Below the pieces are notes generated by a model. It saw nothing but the letters and a program-made list of their open reading frames with translations. It was not told the origin of the DNA and did no database searches. Positions 8,000 through 15,855 of a DNA stretch of 29,662 nucleotides are shown here, piece after piece (positions within the stretch are counted from its first letter, which is position 1; each line of letters begins with the position of its first letter). The position numbers were made by a program, and so were the translations under genes. Where the stretch lies: assembly GCA_964471535.1 (NCBI GenBank), contig CAYYHA010000031.1, positions 1 to 29,662 of the forward strand. Reading direction: 5' to 3'. Source of the stretch: CAYYHA01 sp964471535. Its GTDB lineage: Bacteria; Myxococcota; Myxococcia; SLRQ01.

Positions 8000-10626
8000 G
8001 GAGAGATCCCCCCCACGGCCCCCGGTGCACTCTCGGGGTCCGCGATGAAGAACTCGCCCGGATCCAGGGTGCCCGGCGGCGGCGCATACTCGGTTGGCTC
8101 GGTTCCCGGGACGAAGGGGAGGTAGGTCCCGGGCTGCTCCGGAGGCGCGATGAGACCCGTATCCGGATCGATGCGCACGAAGACGACCGACGGGGGAATG
8201 GAGAAGTCGTGCTTCGAGCGTCCCTCGTGCGCCGCCTCCATGAAGCGCTTCCAGATGGGGCCCGCCGCCACGCCGCCGTACTCGTGCGGCCCAAGGGGCC
8301 GAGGCTCGTCGAAGCCAACCCACACGCCGCAGACGAGATCGGGCGTGAAGCCGACGAACCAGGCGTCGCGCTGGTCGTTCGCGGTGCCAGTCTTTCCGGC
8401 GGCCGGCCGACCGATCTGCAACCTGCGTCCGGTTCCGTCGGTCATCACCTTGCGCATCAGCTGCGTGAGCACATAGCTGACCTCGGGCGAGATTCGCTGC
8501 TCGGGAGAAGGCTCGTGTACCAAGAGCGGGCGTCCCTTCTGGTCCAGCACGCGACGGACGAGAACGGGCGAATCGTAGACGCCGCCGGCGGCGATGGTGG
8601 CGTAGGCGTTGACCTGTTCGAGCACGAAGACCTCGCCGGCCCCCAGTGCCAGGGGAAGATACCGGGGGAGACGGCTCTGGATTCCGGCCCGCCGGGCGAA
8701 ATCGATCACCGCATCCACGCCCAGCGCTTCGACGAGGCGCACCGAAACGACGTTCTTCGAGCGTGCGAGCGCCGTGGCCAAGGAGATGGCGCCATCGTAG
8801 CGGCCGCCGAAGTTCTCCGGCTTCCACGTCTTTCCGGTCCAGGGGTCGCGGAAGACGGCGCGTGCATCCAGAACGGTGCTGGCGATGGTCCAGCGTCCAC
8901 TTTCGATGGCTGCGCCATAGACGTAGGGCTTGAAGGAAGAGCCCGGCTGCCGCCGGGCCTGTGTCGCTCGATTGAACCCACCGTCGTATTCATAGCCGCC
9001 CACCAGTGCGACCACCTCGCGGCTTTGCGGCTCGATCGCGACGAGCGCGCCCTCGACGAGGGGCCGTTGGGTGAGCTGGCCGGGCAGACGCAAGGGGGTG
9101 TCCGGTTCTTCTGCCGTCGAAGGCTGGGCGCCGCCCTTCGGGTCGGAGAGTCGCACCCAGACCACGTCCCCCGGGCGGATCAGGTCGCGGAAGGAGCGGG
9201 GCGCCGGGCTGGGACGTTCCGGTGAGAAGGGTCTTGCCCATTTGGCGTCCTCGAAGCGCAGCTCGGCGACCGCGTCACCGAGCGACACCTGAGCGCGGCG
9301 ACCGTCGCCGTCCACCTCCGCCACGATGCCGGCCACCCTGCGCCCGGGCCGATAGGGCACGATCTGCAAGGGCGGCAGCGGGGGCCCTTCCGCATCCCGC
9401 TTCCAGGTCGAGATGCCCGAGAGGTCGAGGAGCCATACGCCACCGCGTTCGCGCAGCCGGGTGGCGCGCCGGTGGAAGCGAGCGAGCACCTGCGCGATCT
9501 CGGTATCGGAGAGCCGTCCGATGGGGCCGCGCCAACCCTGGCGGCGGGCGACGGCCTCGAGGCCGGCACGCAGCGCCTTCTCGGCGCTCGCTTGGAGCCG
9601 AGCGTCCATGGCGATCTCGATGGTCAGCCCGCCTTCGAGGAGCCGATCCTCTCCCAGGACGCCGGCAAGGCGCCGCCGGACCTCCTCGACGTACCACGCG
9701 CCCACGGGCTCCGGGGGCGGCGGAGCAAGCTCGATGGGTGTGGCATCGGCCAAGCGCGCCTCCTCCTCCGAGATGAACCCCACCTCCGCCATGCGATGGA
9801 GCACGTAGTGCCGGCGCTTCCGGGCGCGCGCGGGGTGCTTTCGGGGCGAGTAGGTCTCCGGTGCCTTGGGCAGTCCCGCGATGAGGGCGGCCTCCGGGAG
9901 GGTGAGCTGGCGCACCGGCTTTCCGAAGTAGTACCGGGCTGCTTCTTCGACGCCATAGCGGCCATGGCCGAAGTAGATCTGGTTCAGATACAGGTAGAGA
10001 ATCTCGTCCTTCGAGAGGTTCTGCTCGAGGCGGCGGGCAAGGATCAGCTCGCGAAACTTTCGCGAGAAGTCGCGACGGGGCGTGAGGAGGAAGGTCTTGA
10101 CGACCTGCTGCGTGATGGTGCTTGCCCCCTCCTTCACCCGCATGGCGAGCAGGTTCTTCACCGCTGCCCGGAAGATCCCCGCGTAGTCGATGCCCTCGTG
10201 CTCGTAGAAGCGATCGTCCTCGGCCGCCACGACCGCATGGATCAGCACCTGAGGGATCTCGTCCAAGGGTACGACCGTCCGCCGCTGGCGGAAGAACTCG
10301 GCCACGACGACTCCGTCCCGGCTGACGACGCGGGTCGTCTGTGGGGGGCGGTAGTCGGAGAGGCTTCGGATGTCCGGCAGATCTCGGGCGTAGTACCAGT
10401 ACAAGGTGCCGGCGGCGAATGCGCCCACGAGCGCCACCAGGCTGCAGGCCTTCAGGATGCGGAACGCCCATCGGCGCAGGCGGCCCTCTCGAGGCCGCGG
10501 AGGGGCCGGTATGGGCGGGCCCGCCTCTGGCGGGGTGCCACCGGCAGCCGAAGTCTCCGCCTCCGGACGCGGTGGTGCGCCTTCCACCCGGCACCGGAGG
10601 TCGGCAATCCTGCGAGAAAGGGACAT
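7996..10626 (-). CDS. mrcA: Penicillin-binding protein 1A, bifunctional glycosyltransferase/transpeptidase
   Basis: An 876-residue class A PBP that polymerises and cross-links peptidoglycan at the outer face of the inner membrane. The chosen ATG gives MSLSRRIADLRCR, a Pro-rich cytoplasmic segment and one membrane helix (about residues 60-82). The GT51 domain follows, with EDDRFYEHEGIDYAGIFRA, GASTITQQVVKTFLL and LNQIYFGHGRYGVEEAA. The transpeptidase domain has the SxxK motif S563-S-F-K566 (RQPGSSFKP), an SKN motif (ARSKNVVSVRL) and K745-T-G-T. All catalytic landmarks are present. The protein is longer than minimal PBP1A because of an insert between the two domains (about residues 330-510), which may be the OB-like domain known in PBP1A. 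An in-frame extension of 38 residues exists upstream but has no ribosome site I can see. It is coupled to the downstream FG-GAP gene by GTGA. A strong hairpin separates it from the TPR gene. Confidence 0.95.
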   Translation of the reverse strand: MSLSRRIADLRCRVEGAPPRPEAETSAAGGTPPEAGPPIPAPPRPREGRLRRWAFRILKACSLVALVGAFAAGTLYWYYARDLPDIRSLSDYRPPQTTRVVSRDGVVVAEFFRQRRTVVPLDEIPQVLIHAVVAAEDDRFYEHEGIDYAGIFRAAVKNLLAMRVKEGASTITQQVVKTFLLTPRRDFSRKFRELILARRLEQNLSKDEILYLYLNQIYFGHGRYGVEEAARYYFGKPVRQLTLPEAALIAGLPKAPETYSPRKHPARARKRRHYVLHRMAEVGFISEEEARLADATPIELAPPPPEPVGAWYVEEVRRRLAGVLGEDRLLEGGLTIEIAMDARLQASAEKALRAGLEAVARRQGWRGPIGRLSDTEIAQVLARFHRRATRLRERGGVWLLDLSGISTWKRDAEGPPLPPLQIVPYRPGRRVAGIVAEVDGDGRRAQVSLGDAVAELRFEDAKWARPFSPERPSPAPRSFRDLIRPGDVVWVRLSDPKGGAQPSTAEEPDTPLRLPGQLTQRPLVEGALVAIEPQSREVVALVGGYEYDGGFNRATQARRQPGSSFKPYVYGAAIESGRWTIASTVLDARAVFRDPWTGKTWKPENFGGRYDGAISLATALARSKNVVSVRLVEALGVDAVIDFARRAGIQSRLPRYLPLALGAGEVFVLEQVNAYATIAAGGVYDSPVLVRRVLDQKGRPLLVHEPSPEQRISPEVSYVLTQLMRKVMTDGTGRRLQIGRPAAGKTGTANDQRDAWFVGFTPDLVCGVWVGFDEPRPLGPHEYGGVAAGPIWKRFMEAAHEGRSKHDFSIPPSVVFVRIDPDTGLIAPPEQPGTYLPFVPGTEPTEYAPPPGTLDPGEFFIADPESAPGAVGGISP

Positions 10627-10676
10627 GGCTTGGGCCTGGCTGCAGGTTATAGCCTTTCGCGTCGACCGGTGGATCT

Positions 10677-10708
10677 CCGGCCCGGGAGCCGCTTGGCTCC
10701 CGGGCCGG
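10677..10708 (-). terminator. Perfect 14-bp-stem hairpin between the TPR gene and PBP1A
   Basis: Arms 10677-10690 and 10695-10708 are perfectly complementary around a GCTT loop (AAGC on the minus strand). It sits 33 bases after the TPR stop and about 50 bases before the PBP1A ATG. There is no T-run after the stem, so it is either a GC-type terminator, an attenuator or an mRNA-processing or stability element. It could explain unequal expression of the TPR and PBP1A genes. Confidence 0.55.
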
Positions 10709-10740
10709 CGACGAGGGGCGGCGCGTCGGGAAGGAAACAC

Positions 10741-11955
10741 CTAGGGCGTTTTTGCCGTTCCCGCCCCGCCGGGACCCATGGCGAGCCGCGTCTCGAGGCG
10801 GGAGAGGTTGATCTTGGCGTTCACGTACTCGGGCGAGAGCGCGAGTGCGTCGCGGTAGGCTTCCTCGGCGTCGGCGAGCAGCCCCAGCTTCTCGTAGGCG
10901 AGGCCGAGGTTGTTGTACATGTACGCCCGCACCGGCTCGAGGCTGGTGGCGATCTCGAGGTTCTCGACGGCGGCCTCGTAGCGACCGGTCACCAGGTAGA
11001 CGTAGCCGAGGTTGTTGTAGGCCCATACGTAGCTGGGATCGGCATCGATGGCCTGCTCGAAGGCGTCGATGGCCTTGTGGTACTGCTGCTTGGCCATCCA
11101 CAGGCGGCCGCGCACGTTGTGGGCGTCGGCGCGGTCCGGAGCACGGCGGATCGCTTCGTCGATGTGCTTCAGGCCCCGGTCGATCTCCCCCGATTCGATG
11201 CACAGGCGGGCGGCGGCGATCAGCGGCTCGGGATCCGTGGGATCGAGCGAGGCGGCCTCCTCGTAGGCGCGGATCGCCAAGGGGCGGTTCCGCAGCTTCG
11301 CCGCGGCCTTGGCCAGGCCGCGCAGCAGCTTCGGGCCCTTCGCCTGGTACGCGGCGCGCCGATAGGCGAGCAGCGCAGCTTCGTAGCGACCTTCACGGAA
11401 GGCCTGCTGCGCCTCCGCAAGGTGGTCGATCTCCGGCGCATCGTGCGGCAGCACCAGGGGATCCGATGCCTCGGGCACCGCGGCGGTGGCGGCTGCAGCA
11501 GGCGCTGGTGGCGACCCGTGTGCTGCGGCGAGCGACGGGCCCTCCGGGACGCCCGCCGGAGATGCGGCGCTGGCGGCGGCAGGTATCTCGGGCGCGTCGG
11601 GGCTGGCCATGGTACCGGACGAGTCACCTTGCGCCGTGGCAGTCTGGGCCGGCGCGGCGCTGCGCCCGACCGCCTCCATCTTCGATGCCGAGGTGTCGCC
11701 TGGGCGCGACGGTGTGGAGGCCGCCGGGCTCTCGTCGCAACCAGCGGCTGCGCATACGAGCAGGAGCACGCCGGTGAGGAGCAGGACGGGCGCGAGGGCG
11801 CTTGGGAGACATCGGGCGACCACCGCCGGCAGCGCCCGCGGCCGCTCGGGGCAGCGGCCCGCCCTCTGGGCGCGCGCCCTTGGCTCCGAGTGCGGGGACC
11901 CGGGCCCGATGGGCCCGGTGCCGGCAGGGGTCTCGAGGATCGAATGGCATGGCAT
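10741..11955 (-). CDS. TPR-repeat lipoprotein
   Basis: A 404-residue protein. The start at 11955 has a strong ribosome site (AAGGAG, 8 bases before ATG). The frame stays open upstream, but without homology. A long basic N-region leads to a hydrophobic core and a lipobox AAGC with acceptor C73 (VCAAAGCDES), so it is probably membrane-anchored. Residues about 75-180 are an Ala/Pro/Ser-rich linker. From about 185 to the end there are five or six TPR units, for example AIDAFEQAIDADPSYVWAYN and YVYLVTGRYEAAVENLEIA, with the usual 34-residue period. TPR proteins scaffold protein complexes; the partners here are unknown. It lies between the NtrX-like gene and PBP1A on the same strand, suggesting an envelope-assembly role (inference). 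A later start near the GTG of VVARCL would give a more normal signal peptide but lacks the ribosome site. Confidence 0.87.
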   Translation of the reverse strand: MPCHSILETPAGTGPIGPGSPHSEPRARAQRAGRCPERPRALPAVVARCLPSALAPVLLLTGVLLLVCAAAGCDESPAASTPSRPGDTSASKMEAVGRSAAPAQTATAQGDSSGTMASPDAPEIPAAASAASPAGVPEGPSLAAAHGSPPAPAAAATAAVPEASDPLVLPHDAPEIDHLAEAQQAFREGRYEAALLAYRRAAYQAKGPKLLRGLAKAAAKLRNRPLAIRAYEEAASLDPTDPEPLIAAARLCIESGEIDRGLKHIDEAIRRAPDRADAHNVRGRLWMAKQQYHKAIDAFEQAIDADPSYVWAYNNLGYVYLVTGRYEAAVENLEIATSLEPVRAYMYNNLGLAYEKLGLLADAEEAYRDALALSPEYVNAKINLSRLETRLAMGPGGAGTAKTP

Positions 11956-12009
11956 GGGAGCTTCTCCTTGGCTGAGGGTGTTGGGGAGGGATGAGAGGTG
12001 ACGGGTCCC

Positions 12010-12062
12010 GGGGCTGTTTGCTCCCCACGGCTCACCCACAGCAGCCCCCATGCCAGAGGGGC
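12010..12062 (-). promoter_or_regulatory. Leader of TPR gene with mutually exclusive hairpins
   Basis: In the 279-base gap between the NtrX-like and TPR genes, GGGGCTG (12010-12016) is complementary to CAGCCCC (12042-12048). The block 12044-12048 (GCCCC) can instead pair with GGGGC at 12058-12062. Both pairings are perfect and share the same middle element, the geometry expected of an attenuator or switch. No ligand-binding riboswitch class is recognised. In GC-rich DNA such pairing can be accidental, hence the low confidence. Confidence 0.3.
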
Positions 12063-12234
12063 CAAGTGTCTGGATTCTCTGGGCTACCTCTTCCAGGGGC
12101 CTGCGCCGGCGTGGGCGGCTGGACACAGGGGCGAGGGCGCAGTGCGCCGCCCAGTCCACAGGTCGCCCGCCGCGCCGGCGACGTCGACGCACGCACCGCA
12201 GCAGGCCTCGCCCCGGGGAGGAGCGAGCGCGGGG

Positions 12235-13620
12235 TCAGTGCGTACTGGCGCTGCGGTCGACGCCCAGCGCCTTGCACTTCTTGTAGAGGTGCGAGCGCTC
12301 CAGCCCGAGCGCGCGTGCCGTCTCGCTCATGTTCCCACCGTGCTCGGCGAGGGCTGCCGCGATGATGGCACGCTCCGCCTCGGCGACCAGGGTGCGCAGT
12401 TCGGCGCCGGGACGGTAGAGGCTGCGGGCGGCGCCGCTCCGACCGCGCCTTGCCGAGGGCGTGGGCATCAGATCTTCCACGTCCGCAGCCTCGATGCATT
12501 CCCCGTCGGACAAGATGACCAGGCGTTCGACCACGTTGCGAAGCTCGCGCACGTTGCCTGGCCATTCGTACCGGCCGAGCCGTTCGACCGCCTCGGGGTC
12601 GATGCGCATGTGCCGCCGGTTGTTACGCTCGCAGGCGTCCTCTAGGAAGCGCTGCACGAGGATGGGGATGTCCTCCTTCCGCTCCCGAAGAGGTGGGGTG
12701 TGAATCGGCACCACGTTCAGGCGGTAGTAGAGGTCTTCGCGGAAGTCCCCCGCTTCGACCATGGCTTCGAGGTTCCGATTCGTCGCGGCGATCACCCGCA
12801 CGTCCACTCGGAGGGTCGCATCTCCGCCGACTCGCTCGAACTCTCCTTCTTGTAGGACGCGAAGGAGCTTCGCCTGCATCGGTGGCGGCATGTCGCCGAC
12901 CTCGTCGAGAAAGAGCGAGCCCCCGTCGGCCAGCTCGAACTTTCCCTTGCGTGCCGCGACCGCACCGGTGAACGCGCCGCGCTCGTGACCGAAGAGTTCG
13001 CTTTCGATGAGCTCCGACGGTATCGCGGCGCAATTGACCTTCACGAAGGGTCCTTTGGCGCGGGGAGATCCGGCGTGGATGGCCCGCGCGACGAGCTCCT
13101 TGCCTGTTCCGTTCTCGCCGGTGATGAGGACCCGGCCTTCACTGGGCGCGGCCTTCGCGATGCGGCTGCGCAGACGCTTCATGGCAGGTCCGCTGCCCAG
13201 CAGTTCCTGGTCGAGTGCCGCCTCTCGCCGAAGCTCCGCATTGTGGTCCGAGAGCGCACGCATTCGAAGCGCGTTCTCCAGGCTCACCAAGAGGCGCGCC
13301 GTCGACACGGGCTTCTCGATGAAGTCGACGGCGCCGTTTCGAACGGCCTGCACGGCGGTGTCGATGGTGCCGTGACCGCTCATCATGATGACCGGCTGCC
13401 TGAACCCGCCCGCCTTCAGCGCCTCGAGCGCCTCGAGCCCGTCCATCTCCGGCATCTTCACGTCCATGAGGATGGCGTCGATGGGGCGCTGCTGCAGGCG
13501 GCGCAGCGCCAGGCGCGCGGAGCCGGCGACCTCGACTTCGTAGCCCTCCACCTCGAGGGCTCGGGAGAGGGTCACGAGGATGTTCTTCTCATCGTCGACA
13601 ATCAGGATGGTGCGAGGCAT
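12235..13620 (-). CDS. NtrX/NtrC-family sigma54-dependent response regulator
   Basis: A 461-residue transcription activator in three parts. The receiver domain (1-120) has D9/D10, phospho-acceptor D53 (ILMDVKMPEMDG) and K103 (EKPVS). The AAA+ domain has Walker A GENGTGKE (168-175), the sigma54-contacting GAFTGA loop (215-220), Walker B SLFLDE (235-240) and an intact arginine-finger region. A Fis-type helix-turn-helix near 417-458 follows, with LGLERSHLYKKCKALGVD, a signature I associate with NtrX. It binds upstream activator sites and drives open-complex formation at sigma54 promoters after phosphorylation. It heads the minus-strand block whose last gene is an NtrY-like kinase. A close sigma54 promoter match lies about 470 bases upstream (14091-14107), so autoactivation is possible. 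No strong ribosome site precedes the ATG. Confidence 0.94.
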   Translation of the reverse strand: MPRTILIVDDEKNILVTLSRALEVEGYEVEVAGSARLALRRLQQRPIDAILMDVKMPEMDGLEALEALKAGGFRQPVIMMSGHGTIDTAVQAVRNGAVDFIEKPVSTARLLVSLENALRMRALSDHNAELRREAALDQELLGSGPAMKRLRSRIAKAAPSEGRVLITGENGTGKELVARAIHAGSPRAKGPFVKVNCAAIPSELIESELFGHERGAFTGAVAARKGKFELADGGSLFLDEVGDMPPPMQAKLLRVLQEGEFERVGGDATLRVDVRVIAATNRNLEAMVEAGDFREDLYYRLNVVPIHTPPLRERKEDIPILVQRFLEDACERNNRRHMRIDPEAVERLGRYEWPGNVRELRNVVERLVILSDGECIEAADVEDLMPTPSARRGRSGAARSLYRPGAELRTLVAEAERAIIAAALAEHGGNMSETARALGLERSHLYKKCKALGVDRSASTH

Positions 13621-13818
13621 GGTCGGGTCCGGGCAGAGGGGTTTTCGAGCGGCTGCAGGTCAGGGGAGCGGCGGGGACAGGGCGTCTTCTACGTCTCGTG
13701 GGGCCGAGCCCAGCCGGCCCCAGCCGCGACAGACGGAGCCGTGGTGGCGAATGCGGCCCGCCGCGTGCGGCGCGGGGTGCGGTGGCGATGCATCGGACCC
13801 CGTCCCCGTGGGCTGGCC

Positions 13819-13836
13819 TGTGTCTATCCTGACACA
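13819..13836. promoter_or_regulatory. Inverted repeat TGTGTC-N6-GACACA
   Basis: Perfect 6-bp arms at 13819-13824 and 13831-13836. It abuts a second, longer inverted repeat that begins at 13837. It could be an operator for a dimeric regulator in the control region about 200 bases before the NtrX-like start, or an RNA hairpin. Confidence 0.35.
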
Positions 13837-13859
13837 CCTGTGGAACGGGCGTCCACAGG
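13837..13859. promoter_or_regulatory. Inverted repeat CCTGTGGA-N7-TCCACAGG
   Basis: Perfect 8-bp arms at 13837-13844 and 13852-13859, directly adjoining the TGTGTC inverted repeat. The centre-to-centre distance between the two is about 20 bases, close to two helical turns. This fits a pair of activator or repressor sites, such as the enhancer-like sites of NtrC-type regulators. The binding protein is not known. Confidence 0.4.
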
Positions 13860-14090
13860 CGGCGCTGGGCCCTCGGAACTCCGGCCGCCCACCCGACGCA
13901 CCGGTGATGCGGTGCAGCGACGGCGACGTTGGGGGGCAGACCTGGAGCGCTGGCCGGCCTCGCCGAGGCGCCGGCTGCGTGGCGCTTGGTGGGGCGGCTG
14001 CCCGGGGCGTGCGCCCGCAAGGGGGTCCAGCGAGACGGCCCTGGGCACGGATTCGGGAGGCCTGCGGTGCGCATGGGTCTCCCACGGTGC

Positions 14091-14107
14091 AGCAACTCCC
14101 GTGCCGG
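14091..14107 (-). promoter_or_regulatory. Putative sigma54 promoter facing the NtrX-like gene
   Basis: On the minus strand the sequence reads CCGGCACGGGAGTTGCT. It matches the consensus YTGGCACG-R-N3-TTGCW at every defined position except one (T to C before GG). The invariant GG is at 14105-14104 and the GC at 14093-14092, with correct spacing. Transcription would start near 14080, leaving about 460 bases of leader. It overlaps a tandem repeat, so chance origin is possible. Confidence 0.45.
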
Positions 14108-14136
14108 CAACTCCCGCCCCGGTGACTCCCGCATCA
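14092..14136. repeat. Three tandem 15-bp imperfect repeats
   Basis: Units at 14092-14106, 14107-14121 and 14122-14136 (GCAACTCCCGTGCCG type) share a (G)C/TGACTCCCG or GCAACTCCCG core in exact 15-base register. The last unit contains the stop codon of the MATE gene. The repeat may reflect local slippage at the gene end. Confidence 0.75.
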
Positions 14137-15579
14137 GAGCGCGATGGACTTCCACTTCCCCTGGTAGAACTTCCACCCGATGATGCTCATGGCGGAGACG
14201 ACGTAGACGACGCCGCTGACCCACATGCCGAAGAGCTGCAGATCGAAGACCACGCCGAGGAGATAGGCGAGCGGCACCAGGCAGGTGAAGTGGAGCAAGA
14301 GCTCCACGTACATCACGAACTTGCTGTTCCCCGCACCGAACATCGCCTGCATCAGAATCATCGCCGCCGCCACCGCCCATTCGAAGGCGCCGAGCAGACG
14401 CATGATCGGGATCGCGGTGTGGATCACCGAGGCATCCTCGGAGAAGATCGACAGCGGGATCTGGGGCCAGATCGCGGTGAGCAAGCCGAGCGCGCCGAAG
14501 AGGTAGGCGCCGAGCTTCACTGCCTCCCACCCGTACAGCTCGGCGAGGCGAGGTTCCTTCCGCCCCATGGACTGGCCCACCATCGTTGCGGCCGCCGTCC
14601 CGAACGCGATGCAGCTCATGAAGGTGATCGACAGGATGTCGATCACCACCTTCGTCGCTGCGGAAAAGATCGCGCCGTGTCCCGCTTCCATGTCGAGGTG
14701 CCCGACGATCTTCAGGAACAAGAGGAACGCCGCCATCATGGCGACCGTGGCGACCCCGCTGGGGACGGAGAGCCGGACGATGTCCCATCCGACCGCCAGG
14801 TTGAGGTTTCGCAGGCGATAGGGGCGGAAGCGGGCGCGGATCTCCCGGCGGAAGGTCCAGACGAGCATGATGCCGAGCCCGATGTAGGTACTGACGGTCG
14901 AGGCGATTGCCGCGCCAGTCACCTCGAGGCGCGGAGCGCCGAGATTCCCGAATATCAGCACCCAGTTCCCAAAGATGTTGATGAGATTCATCGTGATGGC
15001 AGCGACCATGTGGACGTAGGTCCTGCCGATGCCATCGAAGAACGCCTTCACACCCGCAGTGGCGACCATGGAGATGACGCCCACCATGCGGACCTGAAGG
15101 TAGGGAACGCCCAGTCGAATGACGTCCGGGTCGCCGTGGAAGAAGGGGAAGACGTAGGGAATGATCACGATGGCGATGATCGAGGTGACCGCGGCGCTCA
15201 CGAAGGCGATGCAGAGGCTGTTCATCAGGGCGCGCCCGGCCAAACGGCGCTTTCCCTCGCCGAATCGGCGCGAGACGATGGCCTGCGTGCCGACCTGAAT
15301 CGACGAGAGGAAGCCGCCCACCGCCCAGTAGAACGGAAGTGAGATGCCCAGCGCCGCCTGCCCCGGTACGGCGACCGCGCTCGGCAACCTGCCGACCATT
15401 GCAGTGTCCACCAGGTTCACCGCCGTTTGGGTCAACATGCCGAGGATCACCGGGCCGGCGAGGACGAGCAGTGTCTTGGCCCGCTCCGGGTCGACCCCGA
15501 GGCCCCCGATGGTCCAGAGGAAGCCGCGCGGTGCGGCCGTGTCGGCGGGGGAGGAGCAGGCGTTCTCGGCAGAGTTCAT
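14134..15579 (-). CDS. MATE-family multidrug/metabolite efflux transporter
   Basis: A 481-residue inner-membrane antiporter with about twelve hydrophobic segments, the standard length for NorM/DinF-type MATE proteins. The first transmembrane helix carries GPVILGMLTQTAVNLVDTAM-V-GRL, the usual 'P......l...vd...vG.lg' signature. The second half repeats it (PSGVATVAMMAAFLLFLKIV and AFGTAAATMVGQSMGRKEP). MATE proteins export cationic drugs or metabolites using a sodium or proton gradient; the substrate cannot be told. The ATG at 15579 was chosen because it gives MNSAENACSSPAD before the first helix. The frame continues upstream but only as noise that runs into the N gap. No ribosome site is obvious. 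It is transcribed away from the pal-cpoB genes, and a gap of unknown true size lies in the divergent promoter region. Confidence 0.93.
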   Translation of the reverse strand: MNSAENACSSPADTAAPRGFLWTIGGLGVDPERAKTLLVLAGPVILGMLTQTAVNLVDTAMVGRLPSAVAVPGQAALGISLPFYWAVGGFLSSIQVGTQAIVSRRFGEGKRRLAGRALMNSLCIAFVSAAVTSIIAIVIIPYVFPFFHGDPDVIRLGVPYLQVRMVGVISMVATAGVKAFFDGIGRTYVHMVAAITMNLINIFGNWVLIFGNLGAPRLEVTGAAIASTVSTYIGLGIMLVWTFRREIRARFRPYRLRNLNLAVGWDIVRLSVPSGVATVAMMAAFLLFLKIVGHLDMEAGHGAIFSAATKVVIDILSITFMSCIAFGTAAATMVGQSMGRKEPRLAELYGWEAVKLGAYLFGALGLLTAIWPQIPLSIFSEDASVIHTAIPIMRLLGAFEWAVAAAMILMQAMFGAGNSKFVMYVELLLHFTCLVPLAYLLGVVFDLQLFGMWVSGVVYVVSAMSIIGWKFYQGKWKSIAL

Positions 15580-15855
15580 GAGATGAAACGTGCGTGGATG
15601 CGGCGTGCCGGCGGACACCACCCGACCGAGCGGGGTGGACGGGTCCGTCGATCCATGGGGGATGCAGGGCCCGGCCGCGAAAGGTACCGGTGCGACCGGG
15701 GGCAAGACAACTCCTNNNNNNNNNNNNNNNNNNNNNNNNNNNNNNNNNNNNNNNNNNNNNNNNNNNNNNNNNNNNNNNNNNNNNNNNNNNNNNNNNNNNN
15801 NNNNNNNNNNNNNNNCCCCGGCTCGCCGGCGCGCCGCGCGTTGGATGGAGAGGAT
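15580..15855. other. Divergent intergenic region containing the 100-N assembly gap
   Basis: The real sequence at 15580-15715 and 15816-15855 has no gene I can support. The N block at 15716-15815 is exactly 100 bases, the conventional placeholder for a gap of unknown size. Promoters for the MATE and pal genes, and possibly further tol genes, could be hidden here. Confidence 0.9.
15716..15815. other. Assembly gap (100 N)
   Basis: One hundred consecutive N, typical of scaffolding with unknown distance. The order and orientation of the sequence on either side depend on the scaffolder. Confidence 0.98.

Larger units (their letters stand above)
13621..14133. other. Gene-free regulatory stretch between the MATE and NtrX-like genes
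   Basis: This 513-base stretch has no credible coding sequence. Open frames exist on both strands, but they are Arg/Pro/Ala-rich with no domain or ribosome site. It contains the three 15-bp tandem repeats, the putative sigma54 promoter and two inverted repeats annotated separately. It is best read as the long leader/control region of the NtrX-like gene. Confidence 0.6.

Noticed and set aside
8000..8827. Upstream in-frame extension of the FG-GAP-like protein
   Set aside because: The extension lies inside PBP1A in another frame. The GTG at 7999 with the GTGA overlap and a signal peptide right after it is a far better start.
9472..11994. 840-residue open frame on the plus strand opposite PBP1A and the TPR gene
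   Set aside because: It is a frame mirror of strongly supported genes and has no recognisable domain.
12150..12164. TCCACAGG near 12154 and again near 29453, like one arm of the inverted repeat at 13837-13859
   Set aside because: These copies lack the second arm and one is inside coding sequence, so a shared regulatory site is not supported.
13660..14085. 141-residue open frame in the gene-free stretch (minus strand)
   Set aside because: Its composition is Arg/Pro/Ala/Gly-rich without domain, signal peptide or ribosome site, as expected for a chance frame in GC-rich DNA.
12985..15342. Very long (785-residue) open frame on the plus strand across the regulator and MATE genes
   Set aside because: It is antisense to two well-supported genes. 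Its His/Asp/Glu-rich composition arises from the complementary strand of their codons.
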